DNA of 44,861 bases, from assembly GCA_001790815.1 (NCBI GenBank), contig MGDU01000021.1, positions 1 through 44,861 of the forward strand, given 5' to 3'. A program made the position numbers and the translations under genes. This DNA comes from Candidatus Uhrbacteria bacterium RIFCSPHIGHO2_02_FULL_46_47. Lineage in GTDB: Bacteria; Patescibacteriota; Patescibacteriia; GWA2-47-26. Within the stretch, counting starts at the first letter, position 1; each line of letters opens with the position of its first letter. The notes below the pieces were generated by a model. The model was not told the DNA's origin, searched no databases, and saw only the letters and a program-made list of their open reading frames with translations. Of this stretch, positions 25,150 through 32,346 are shown one piece after another.

Positions 25150-25971
25150 TTAATAAGTCTTGAGATCCAGCAAATAGTGATTGGTTTCATGCAGTTTAAA
25201 TCCGACTTTCTGATATAAACTATTTGCCGCAACGCGCTTGGGATTAGTTGTAAGCTCTACCATCTCCACCCCTTGTCCCTTAGCCCAGCGCAAAAGATCA
25301 TGCAGAATTTTTTCGCCCAGCCCTTTCCCGCGCTGCGTTGGATCAACAATCATATCCTCAACTACGGCTTGCCGGCGGAGCATCGTTTGCCGCGGAAAAA
25401 TCCAGCCCATACCAACAAGTTTCCCAGCTTCATATACTGTGCTGACATATCCATCCCGTATGGCTTTGTAGAGCGATTGTTCATTAACCGTGGCGCTGGC
25501 GTCAAGCTGTCCAACAAGTGCGCGTACATCTTTAAGGTCATATACAAACCTTTCCTTAAGGTACGCCAGTATCTTTTGATTTGAATCAAACGCAATGGTA
25601 TTAAGCTCGCGCAGTGGAATCCAGGAAACTTCGGAGTTTTCATGATTCAGCGTTATATTCCCTTCAATCTCAACAAGATAGGCAAAGCTCAAAACTGGAA
25701 ACTCATAAGTTTTGTACGCGGCGTTTCCGGAAAATGCCCCCAGATAGGTAAGCTTACTTTCAACATTAAGCTCTTCTTTAAGTTCCCGCTTTAGCGCTTC
25801 CTCTGGCGTCTCATTCTTTCCCACATATCCGCCGACAAAATCCCACTCCCCCTTAAACGGTTCTTCGTTGCGCTTGGCCACTAGTAATTTTCCGTCACGA
25901 ATCACCACTGCGGTCGCGCTCAACTTCGGATTTTCAAATGAACATAAAAGGCAGTCGCACTTCATAGACAT
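25150..25971 (-). CDS. Nudix hydrolase-GNAT acetyltransferase fusion
   Basis: A 273-residue two-domain protein. Residues about 15-135 are a Nudix hydrolase with a full Nudix box, GYVGKNETPEEALKRELKEE. Residues about 150-273 are a GNAT N-acetyltransferase with acetyl-CoA-binding VEDMIVDPTQRGKGLGEKIL and the NSLYQKVGFK end. A CDCLLC start could bind metal. Nudix domains cleave nucleoside diphosphate-linked compounds, and GNAT domains acetylate amines, so the pair might hydrolyse a sugar nucleotide and acetylate an amino-sugar; this is inference. It overlaps the dehydrogenase gene upstream by about 10 bases. An alternative start is ATG two codons in. Confidence 0.85.
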   Translation of the reverse strand: MSMKCDCLLCSFENPKLSATAVVIRDGKLLVAKRNEEPFKGEWDFVGGYVGKNETPEEALKRELKEELNVESKLTYLGAFSGNAAYKTYEFPVLSFAYLVEIEGNITLNHENSEVSWIPLRELNTIAFDSNQKILAYLKERFVYDLKDVRALVGQLDASATVNEQSLYKAIRDGYVSTVYEAGKLVGMGWIFPRQTMLRRQAVVEDMIVDPTQRGKGLGEKILHDLLRWAKGQGVEMVELTTNPKRVAANSLYQKVGFKLHETNHYLLDLKTY

Positions 25972-27269
25972 TTGTAAATTATATTGTTATGCGCCTTAAG
26001 CTCTTTAAGATAGTGGCTCTTTACATCCACCAGTACTCCGCGGGCATTGCCGCTGTAATGATTAACCAGATCATTGAGCGGCATGTCTTTAAATTGTCGA
26101 TGGAGCGTGGCCAAAATAATTCCGTCTACTTTTCCCATGGCACTCAAATCCGCCACATACTCCACGCCGAACTTTTCTACCTCTTCTTGGTAAAGATTTG
26201 GATCATGCGCCAGCACACTTACTCCGTAGGATTTAAGTTTCCTAATCGTATCCCCAATTTTTGAATTCCGCGTATCACGAATATTTTCCTTGAACGTAAG
26301 CCCCAAAACAAGCACTCGAGATCCCTGTACCACTTTACCCGCTTCCACCAGTCCTAAAATAGTAAGATCAGCAACATACTCCGGCATCCAATCATTAATG
26401 CGTCGACCGGCAAGAATAACCTCCGGGTTGTATCCTAACTCTTGCGCTTTGTGAGTAAGGTAATATGGATCAACTCCGATACAATGTCCGCCAACCAGAC
26501 CCGGCTGATATTTATGAAAATTCCACTTAGTTCCCGCGGCCTCAAGTACATCACGGGTATTAATTCCCATGCGGTTAAAAATTAAAGCCAATTCATTCAC
26601 AAGCGCAATATTAAGATCACGCTGCGTATTTTCAATTACCTTCTCCGCCTCGGCCGTTTTGATATTGGGGGCTTTGTGCACTCCGGCCTTGCATATTTCG
26701 CCATATACCGCCGCAACTAACTCAAGCGTCTCCTTATCTATGCCCGAGACCACTTTAACCGTGGTGGTAATCGTGTGTTCAGTATCCCCCGGATTAGTCC
26801 GTTCGGGAGAATAGCCAACATACCAATCCCGGCCACATTTCAGTCCTGAATTTTTCTCAATAAGTGGGACACAGACTTCCTCGGTAACTCCCGGATACAC
26901 TGTAGACTCATATACCACCACCGTACCGGCTTTGATATGCTTTCCGATTGTCTCCGAAGCTTCAATCACAGGAGTGAGATCGGGCGTCTTTGCATTTGTG
27001 ATTGGAGTAGGTACGGTTACAATAATAAAATTAGCGCGCGAAAGTACGGAGGGGTCAAGAGTATATTCAACTTTAGCCGCGGCCAAATCCTCATCCGGGA
27101 CATCTTTGTTCGGATCGTGTCCTGCTTTGAGCGAATCAATGCGTCCTTTGCTTTTATTCAATCCTATAATCGGCGCAAAATGTGATTTCCCAAATGCCAC
27201 CGCCAGCGGCAATCCTACATAACCAAGCCCCACAATAGCAATTTTTACTTCTTCCAATTTCGGCACCAT
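25962..27269 (-). CDS. Nucleotide-sugar 6-dehydrogenase (WbpA/WbpO type)
   Basis: A UDP-N-acetylhexosamine-type 6-dehydrogenase of about 435 residues that oxidises C6 to a uronic acid using NAD(P). The N-terminal Rossmann domain has IAIVGLGYVGLPLAVAFG, PTPIT near 103, YESTVYPGVTEE and GYSPERTNPGD. The catalytic Cys is in PGLVGGHCIGVDPYYL near 250-265. The C-terminal domain has VLVLGLTFKENIRDTRNSK. Where relatives have an Asp after the second strand (GFDI), this one reads IIGLNKSKGR, which removes the acidic residue that selects NAD. I use ATG 27269 because the track start lies in low-complexity repeat. No clear ribosome binding site is visible. Confidence 0.85.
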   Translation of the reverse strand: MVPKLEEVKIAIVGLGYVGLPLAVAFGKSHFAPIIGLNKSKGRIDSLKAGHDPNKDVPDEDLAAAKVEYTLDPSVLSRANFIIVTVPTPITNAKTPDLTPVIEASETIGKHIKAGTVVVYESTVYPGVTEEVCVPLIEKNSGLKCGRDWYVGYSPERTNPGDTEHTITTTVKVVSGIDKETLELVAAVYGEICKAGVHKAPNIKTAEAEKVIENTQRDLNIALVNELALIFNRMGINTRDVLEAAGTKWNFHKYQPGLVGGHCIGVDPYYLTHKAQELGYNPEVILAGRRINDWMPEYVADLTILGLVEAGKVVQGSRVLVLGLTFKENIRDTRNSKIGDTIRKLKSYGVSVLAHDPNLYQEEVEKFGVEYVADLSAMGKVDGIILATLHRQFKDMPLNDLVNHYSGNARGVLVDVKSHYLKELKAHNNIIYKCL

Positions 27270-27336
27270 ATGTTCATTAAAACATGAAAGCATTAAATCA
27301 TTGTTTTCATGCTCTCGTGTTTTTATGTTTTCATGA
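27270..27336. repeat. Low-complexity intergenic repeat (ATGAAAACA-type)
   Basis: A short AT-rich gap holding repeated words such as AACATGAAAGCATTAAATCA and TTTTCATGCTCTCGTGTTTT. A related sequence fills the gap at 32230-32346. No gene or terminator is seen. Confidence 0.5.
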
Positions 27337-28833
27337 TTAGGTTCCTTCTTCCCATGAACTTAAATACTTTCTTTGTTCATCTGTAAGTTCATCCTTGCGT
27401 ATTGCCATTGCATTGAGCTGAAGTTGCGCAATAGTATCGTCAATTTCAGGGGGAAGGGTATAGACTTTCCCCTCACCTGACCTTCGGTCTTCCTCTCCCC
27501 CAGGGAGAGGGCGGGGTGAGGGCGCAAAATTGCGTACTAACCATTCGCATGCCAAAGCTTGGCCGCAAAACGAAAGCGACATTACTTCCGACGGATGCCC
27601 CTCTGCCGCAGCAAGATTTACCAGTCGCCCTTCACCGGCAACAAAAATCACCTTCCCCTCACCTGACCTGCGGTCTCCCTCTCCCGTAGGGAGAGGGAGG
27701 GGTGAGGGAATTGTATACTCATCTAACATATCTCTCACCCTTCTGACATTGACCGCCATCTCACGCAAACCTTGCAAATCAATCTCCGCGTCAAAATGTC
27801 CGGAGTTCGCCAATATTGCTCCTGACTTCATTTTTGCAAAATGTTCCGGACGCAAAACATGTTTATCGCCGGTGACGGTGATAAAAATATCACCAAGTGC
27901 CGCGGCATCTAGAAGCGGCATCACCCTAAACCCATCCATCACGGCTTGCAGGGCGCGAAACGCATCCACTTCGCACACAACTACGTTTGATCCCATGCCT
28001 TTTGCACGAAGTGCTACACCCTTTCCGCATGAACCGTAACCGCAAACCACCACAGTTTTTCCTGCCCACAAAATATTGGTGGCGCGCGTAATACCGTCCA
28101 GCGTTGACTGCCCAGTGCCATAATAATTATCCATCAAATGTTTGGTTTTGTTGTCATTTACCGCCACCACCGGATATTTAAGCGCACCATCGCGCTCCAT
28201 AGCGCGCAAGCGGATCAGTCCAGTCGTGGTTTCCTCCGTACCGCCAATAAGATGTGGGATCAAATCCGGATGCTTTTTGTGAATTTCCCCCACCAAATCG
28301 CCTCCGTCGTCAATGGTGATGAGACATTGTCGTAACCCCTCCTCGCCTCCCCGCGCCCTTTGGGGAGGAACCAAACCAACATCCCCCCTCTTAAGGTAAG
28401 AGGGGGTAGGGGGAGTTATGTCACTTGGCATTTGGTTATTGGAATTTGTTTGTAATTTGGAATTTGTGATTTGGAATTTCAAAACCTCAATCACCTGATT
28501 CAAGTTCTCATAGTACTCCTCATTCGTTTCGCCCTTATGTGCAAAAACTGCCACACCTTCTTGTGCAAGCGCGGCCGCCACATCATCTTGGGTTGAAAGC
28601 GGATTGCAACCGGTAATTGCAACCTGCGCGCCTCCGGCGCGCAAGGTACGCACCAGCATCGCAGTTTCTTTAGTTACATGAAGCGCCATGCCAATCGTAA
28701 GCCCGGCAAACGGCTTTTCACGCTCAAAACGCTTACGCACCTCTAAAAGCGCGCCCATGCGCCGCTCGGCCAATTCCATCTGCAATTGCCCCTGCGTCGC
28801 AAGTGCAATATCTTTTACTTTATATGCTTCCAT
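27337..28833 (-). CDS. ahcY: S-adenosylhomocysteinase with in-frame repeat inserts
   Basis: About 498 residues; it reversibly splits S-adenosylhomocysteine to adenosine and homocysteine. Family motifs are complete: TGCNPLSTQDDVAAAL near 73, TIDDGGDLV near 175, NDNKTKHLMDNYYGTGQS, the NAD-binding VVVCGYGSCGKGVA and NLAAAEGHPSEVM. It is longer than usual because three blocks are inserted: about residues 120-166 (an AT-rich repeat followed by two palindromes), 375-392 and 437-455. All three keep the frame and lie between conserved segments. I start at ATG 28833; a GTG at 28860 is also open. With the PfkB kinase downstream it forms a likely SAH-recycling pair. Confidence 0.9.
   Translation of the reverse strand: MEAYKVKDIALATQGQLQMELAERRMGALLEVRKRFEREKPFAGLTIGMALHVTKETAMLVRTLRAGGAQVAITGCNPLSTQDDVAAALAQEGVAVFAHKGETNEEYYENLNQVIEVLKFQITNSKLQTNSNNQMPSDITPPTPSYLKRGDVGLVPPQRARGGEEGLRQCLITIDDGGDLVGEIHKKHPDLIPHLIGGTEETTTGLIRLRAMERDGALKYPVVAVNDNKTKHLMDNYYGTGQSTLDGITRATNILWAGKTVVVCGYGSCGKGVALRAKGMGSNVVVCEVDAFRALQAVMDGFRVMPLLDAAALGDIFITVTGDKHVLRPEHFAKMKSGAILANSGHFDAEIDLQGLREMAVNVRRVRDMLDEYTIPSPLPLPTGEGDRRSGEGKVIFVAGEGRLVNLAAAEGHPSEVMSLSFCGQALACEWLVRNFAPSPRPLPGGEEDRRSGEGKVYTLPPEIDDTIAQLQLNAMAIRKDELTDEQRKYLSSWEEGT
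27469..27522. repeat. Palindromic element in ahcY, copy 1
   Basis: Outer arms CCCTCACC and GGGTGAGGG enclose a small GACC-GGTC hairpin and an inner CCTCTCCC/GGGAGAGG stem. On the gene strand it encodes a peptide beginning APSPRPLPGGEEDRRSG, placed just before the C-terminal conserved helix of ahcY. Confidence 0.85.
27656..27708. repeat. Palindromic element in ahcY, copy 2
   Basis: Same layout and orientation as the copy 130 bases away. It encodes PSPLPLPTGEGDRRSGEGK between DEYT and the conserved VAGEGRLVNLAAAEG of ahcY. Confidence 0.85.
28334..28420. repeat. Double palindromic element in ahcY
   Basis: Two adjacent hairpins: CCTCCCC/GGGGAGG at 28346-28368 and the CCCCCCTCTTA...TAAGAGGGGG element at 28382-28420. 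The second differs by one base from the intergenic copy at 13117-13155. They encode a Pro/Gly/Arg-rich stretch before TIDDGGDLV. Confidence 0.85.
28427..28480. repeat. AT-rich in-frame repeat in ahcY
   Basis: Repeats of TTTGGAATTTGT/ATTTGGAATTT lie inside the reading frame and encode KFQITNSKLQTNSNNQ. The stretch directly adjoins the palindromic insert and is not part of the usual S-adenosylhomocysteinase sequence. Confidence 0.7.
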
Positions 28834-28869
28834 ATAGTTGGACGATTCTATCAAAATCACGCCTTATGG

Positions 28870-30093
28870 TCAAACTGCATCGCCTTTTTGCAAATATCGC
28901 ATAATTTCTTTTGCATACGCCGGGGCGCCACTCGCTCCCGGAGAATTATAGTTTAGGATATGCAGTGAATGAGCAGTTTGCACTTCCACCACTTCTGGCA
29001 CAAACTGTCCCTTCTGATCAACAAGCGAGGCGCGCACGCCAGCAGTTCCACGCGTCACACAATCCTCCACGCGCAGATCAGGAAGAAATTTCTGCACGCG
29101 TGAAACCATTGCACGTGGAGATAACACACTGCGCCACTCCTGTGCGCACAAACGCAAAAATTCCGGGTTCACACACAATCTCAATTTATTTATAACTGGC
29201 CGCTCGGCGATTTTGCTCCACACCTTGCCCAACCCGCGATAGGCATACGCCCCAAACACCGGCACCGCGGTCGGCCCAATCTCCGTTCGCCCATCGTGGC
29301 GCACCACAAAATGGGGGTCCAAAAAAGAAAATTCGCTGTGGCGCGGTACGCAGTAGATATTGCGGCTCGCCAACCGTGCGCTTGCGCCTCCCACAATTAA
29401 ATATTCTCCGCGGAAATTAAGATCCGCATAATCACGCGCCACTCCCATCCAATGGGCAATCTTGAGCGCGGACCCGCCGGCACAATTTATAAGATAGCGC
29501 GTGCGGGTGATCTCTCCATCGCCGCACTCAATCTCAATGCCAGTGTGATTTTCGCGCACCCGATTGACCGCCTTCCCCATTATAAACTGCACACCCTGCT
29601 GTTTGGCATCATCCCGCAACGCGCGGGTGAATGCTCCAAAATCAACAGCTGTGTCTGTGCTACATAACAGCGCTCCGACACAACGCACTTTCGGCTCAAT
29701 CGTGCGTACTTCCTCCGCACTTAAAAGCCGCGCCTCCTCGTCAGCCATGCCGTTTTGAAGCGACCAGTCCTTATATTTTTTTAATCGCGCATATTCTATA
29801 TCATCAAGCGCCGCCTCCAGCGTACCTACCTCTTTCCACGGCAATCCTTTTGCGCGGGCGTATTCTTTCCAAAATCCATACGATTCTTGCGCGCAACGGG
29901 CAAATTTTCCTTTAGTTTCTGGATCAAGATAAAACGGGCGATGTAGAACGCCCGTATTTCTGCCGGAAGTATGTTGCGCCACCTCATTTTCTTTTTCAAG
30001 CACTGCAATTTTCGTTCCATCACTTTCTTTTGACAACTGATATGCCAATGCCGTCCCCAAAATCCCCCCGCCAATAATTGCAAAATCATACAT
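28870..30093 (-). CDS. lhgO: FAD-dependent oxidoreductase, LhgO-like
   Basis: About 407 residues, of the DAO/L-2-hydroxyglutarate oxidase family. The FAD-binding FAIIGGGILGTALAYQLS is at the N-terminus, with VLEKE ending the second strand. HTSGRNTGVLHRPFYLDP near 43 and the FRGEY motif near 215 are typical of LhgO, as is a C-terminal NYNSPGASGAPAYA. LhgO oxidises L-2-hydroxyglutarate to 2-oxoglutarate at the membrane, passing electrons to the quinone pool. Its role in a polysaccharide locus is unclear and another 2-hydroxy acid may be the substrate. I start at ATG 30093, since the upstream codons lie in an ATGAAGAATGCGGAATG-type repeat. Confidence 0.78.
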   Translation of the reverse strand: MYDFAIIGGGILGTALAYQLSKESDGTKIAVLEKENEVAQHTSGRNTGVLHRPFYLDPETKGKFARCAQESYGFWKEYARAKGLPWKEVGTLEAALDDIEYARLKKYKDWSLQNGMADEEARLLSAEEVRTIEPKVRCVGALLCSTDTAVDFGAFTRALRDDAKQQGVQFIMGKAVNRVRENHTGIEIECGDGEITRTRYLINCAGGSALKIAHWMGVARDYADLNFRGEYLIVGGASARLASRNIYCVPRHSEFSFLDPHFVVRHDGRTEIGPTAVPVFGAYAYRGLGKVWSKIAERPVINKLRLCVNPEFLRLCAQEWRSVLSPRAMVSRVQKFLPDLRVEDCVTRGTAGVRASLVDQKGQFVPEVVEVQTAHSLHILNYNSPGASGAPAYAKEIMRYLQKGDAV

Positions 30094-30115
30094 ACACGCC
30101 ATTCCGCATTCTTCA

Positions 30116-31027
30116 TTATGCATTTTTCATTCCCGCAAACCATTCCCTCGTCCGTTTCAACCCTTCTGCAAACGGCACCTGCGGTTCCCATTCTAAAAGC
30201 TCTTTGGCGCGCGAAATATCCGCCAGCGTATCGTGCGGCTCAATCCGCGGCGCAATATGCTTGGTTGGCCCGGAGATGAATTCGGCTACTTTATTGATGC
30301 TGTAATTTTTGCCTGTACCGATATTGATCACCTCCCCTTGGCCCACCCGCGGCGAGGCCATTGCAATTAAATTGGCGCGCACGACATCATCTATATAGGT
30401 AAAATCGCGCGTCTGGGTTCCATCCCCCGTAATGGTCAGCGGTTCTCCTTTGGCCTGCTGTTCTAAAAAAACCGGGATGACCAATTTATAGGCGCCTTCC
30501 AGCGGCATCCGCGGACCATAGATGTTAAAATAGCGCAGTGATACAGTTTGAACTTTCCAGATGCGGGCCGTAAGCTTCAAATATTCTTCACCGACATACT
30601 TTTGCAAGGCGTACGGACTTTTGGGATTGGGCAGCGTATTCTCCGGCGTTGGAAAAATTTCAGTATCACCATAGATTGACGAGGAGGAGGAAAACACCAT
30701 CCGTCGCACGGACGCATCACGCGCCGCAATGCAAACGTTTAGGGTTCCGCCAATATTGATTTCATTGGATTCCAGCGGTTTTTCAATGGACTCTTGCACG
30801 CGGGGAAGCGCGGCCGCATGAAACACGCCATCAATGTCCTTAAAAGCCGACGCGATGGCGTTCGAATCAGTAATGCTGGCTTCCACCATCTCCGCGCCTG
30901 GCGGAACATTTCCCCGCTTGCTGGTTGCAAAATTATCCAGCACGCGGACTTTATCGCCACGGTTAAGCAAGGCCTCCACAATATGCGAACCGATAAACCC
31001 TGCTCCGCCGGTAACTAAATAGTGCAT
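30116..31027 (-). CDS. NAD-dependent UDP-sugar 4-epimerase-like
   Basis: A 303-residue extended SDR resembling UDP-glucose/UDP-GlcNAc 4-epimerases (GalE/WbpP). It has LVTGGAGFIGSHIVEALL, VLDNFATS, the catalytic SSSSSIYGD near 117, the Tyr-Lys in SPYALQKYVGEE near 143 and RYFNIYGPRM. Length fits bacterial epimerases of this type. It would interconvert the C4 configuration of a UDP-hexose or N-acetylhexosamine to supply the glycan. It follows the PfkB gene after a repeat-rich gap, and its last codons merge with an AATGAAAAATGCATAATGAAG repeat. Confidence 0.83.
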   Translation of the reverse strand: MHYLVTGGAGFIGSHIVEALLNRGDKVRVLDNFATSKRGNVPPGAEMVEASITDSNAIASAFKDIDGVFHAAALPRVQESIEKPLESNEINIGGTLNVCIAARDASVRRMVFSSSSSIYGDTEIFPTPENTLPNPKSPYALQKYVGEEYLKLTARIWKVQTVSLRYFNIYGPRMPLEGAYKLVIPVFLEQQAKGEPLTITGDGTQTRDFTYIDDVVRANLIAMASPRVGQGEVINIGTGKNYSINKVAEFISGPTKHIAPRIEPHDTLADISRAKELLEWEPQVPFAEGLKRTREWFAGMKNA

Positions 31028-31164
31028 GTTGGTGAATTATGAATCAAGAATTATGAATCATGAAATTGAATTGTTTTTTTAACCAACCCAATTCATAATT
31101 CCTAATTCCTAATTCCTTATTCTCGCCAATGTGATTCCTAATTCATACTTCCTGATTCCGCGTG
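31028..31164. repeat. Intergenic AATTCATAATTC-type repeats
   Basis: The gap is made largely of GAATTATGAATCAAGAATTATG on one side and CCTAATTCCTAATTCC on the other, which are partly inverted relative to each other and could fold. No gene is seen. Confidence 0.6.
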
Positions 31165-32229
31165 CTACACGAGACTCTCTCCATAATTGGTTTTATATCT
31201 TAGCAATACTTGTCTCCACGTAAATCCGTGCGTTTGCGTTCCATATTTCTCCACGGTGTATACCGCCACTGTTGACGCGAGTTTACCTACTTTATCATAC
31301 GGCAATCCAAGTAGCAATCCTTTAATCAATCCTGCGCGATACGCGTCTCCTGCGCCGGTAGGATCGCTCGTATTCTTCGGTTTCGCCGGAGGAATAATGA
31401 ATTTCATAATTCCACCATCACCCTGCCCTCTCCCTAAGGGAGAGGGAAGCCGCAGGCCGGGTGAGGGAAATCGGGAGGGGTTACTTGCTTTAATGATCGA
31501 ACCTTTGTCGCCTAAGGTAGTGACGAGTATGCTCACCTTCTGTAATAATCCGCGTTCTGTCAAGCCAGTTTTTTTCAAAACCATCGCCAGTTCATAATCA
31601 TTTGAAATAAATACCCGCGCGCCCGTAACTCCTTGTTGCAAATCTTTTCCGGAAAGCGCGGGGATTGCTTGTCCCGGATCATAAATATAAGGCACGCCAT
31701 ACTTTTTATACAACACCGGCAAAGTTTTCATATCCTCCAAATTCCCCGGGCTTACAATCGCCATCTTCGCCCCTTGCGCTACACGCTTCACGTTACACGT
31801 TACACGATTTGCCATCGCTCCCGGATAAAACGCGGTGATCTGATTATCGGATTTATCGGTCATAATATACGCCCCTGCCGTTGGCAAATCTTGCACTTGC
31901 CGCACGCATGAAAGATCAACCTCGTAGCGCGGCACTTTATGTGCCGCCAAGCGGGGCATAAAGCCCCGCGCTACGCGATGAAGTGATTGAAACCACTTCC
32001 TATAATCACCAAAATCCTTTCCTACACTTGCAAGAATTGTCGGCTTCTCCCCAAGCAAGGCCAAATTATACGCGATATTTCCTGCGGTGCCTCCAAAATT
32101 CCGCTCCATTTTATCAATCAAAAAAGAGACGGAGAGCACATGGAGTTTTTCCGGCAAAATATGATCCCGGAAATATCCGGGAAAATCCATAATGTAATCG
32201 TAGGCAAGTGATCCTGACACCAGTATCAT
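31165..32229 (-). CDS. PfkB-family kinase, adenosine-kinase-like, with inserts
   Basis: A 354-residue ribokinase-like kinase. The substrate side shows GSLAYDYIMDFPG and the FGGTAGNIAYNLALLG motif near 45-60, the ATP/anion-hole side DPTGAGDAYRAGLIKGLL near 288. This pattern is common in adenosine kinases, and the nearby S-adenosylhomocysteinase supports phosphorylation of adenosine to AMP, although ribose or another sugar remains possible. It exceeds the usual 300-310 residues because of three in-frame inserts: a cruciform-like element at residues 85-102, a VTCNVKRV repeat at about 140-150 and a Pro/Gly-rich element at 254-270. The core motifs are intact. Confidence 0.8.
   Translation of the reverse strand: MILVSGSLAYDYIMDFPGYFRDHILPEKLHVLSVSFLIDKMERNFGGTAGNIAYNLALLGEKPTILASVGKDFGDYRKWFQSLHRVARGFMPRLAAHKVPRYEVDLSCVRQVQDLPTAGAYIMTDKSDNQITAFYPGAMANRVTCNVKRVAQGAKMAIVSPGNLEDMKTLPVLYKKYGVPYIYDPGQAIPALSGKDLQQGVTGARVFISNDYELAMVLKKTGLTERGLLQKVSILVTTLGDKGSIIKASNPSRFPSPGLRLPSPLGRGQGDGGIMKFIIPPAKPKNTSDPTGAGDAYRAGLIKGLLLGLPYDKVGKLASTVAVYTVEKYGTQTHGFTWRQVLLRYKTNYGESLV
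31418..31467. repeat. Palindromic element in PfkB gene (opposite orientation)
   Basis: The reverse orientation of the ahcY elements: CCCTCTCCCT/AGGGAGAGGG stem, then a GCC-GGC mini-hairpin and GGGTGAGGG. It encodes PSPGLRLPSPLGRGQGDGG ahead of the conserved ATP-binding half. Confidence 0.85.
31777..31807. repeat. CACGTTACACGTTACACG in-frame repeat
   Basis: Tandem ACACGTT/ACACGCT words inside the PfkB reading frame, encoding RVTCNVKRVA between FYPGAMA and AKMAIVSPGN. Relatives normally have those two segments adjacent. Confidence 0.65.
31923..31975. repeat. Cruciform-like element in PfkB gene
   Basis: Outer arms CGTAGCGC/GCGCTACG enclose two hairpins, GGCAC-TTTAT-GTGCC and GGGGC-ATAAA-GCCCC. 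It is in frame and encodes RVARGFMPRLAAHKVPRY, inserted between WFQSL and VDLSCV. It is a different family from the CCCTC elements. Confidence 0.85.
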
Positions 32230-32346
32230 AAAAACATAAAATCATTAAAACATTAAAACACAAAATCACTCGTCCATCTTTGCTCTAAATTGCTGTTTGT
32301 AATCCATATCATGTTCTTGTGCTCTAGTGTTTTAATGCTCTCGTGC
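32230..32346. repeat. Intergenic ATTAAAACA-type repeats
   Basis: The gap contains AAAACATAAAATCATTAAAA and TCTAGTGTTTTAATGCTCTC, related to the gap at 27270-27336 and partly inverted. No gene or clear promoter is visible. Confidence 0.5.

Noticed and set aside
27469-27708. Palindromes as rho-independent terminators
   Set aside because: The stems are strong, but no T-run follows, and they sit in the middle of long open frames.
27530-28039. 169-residue plus-strand ORF
   Set aside because: It lies wholly inside ahcY on the other strand, is Ser/Pro-rich, and shows no family motifs; a shadow frame.
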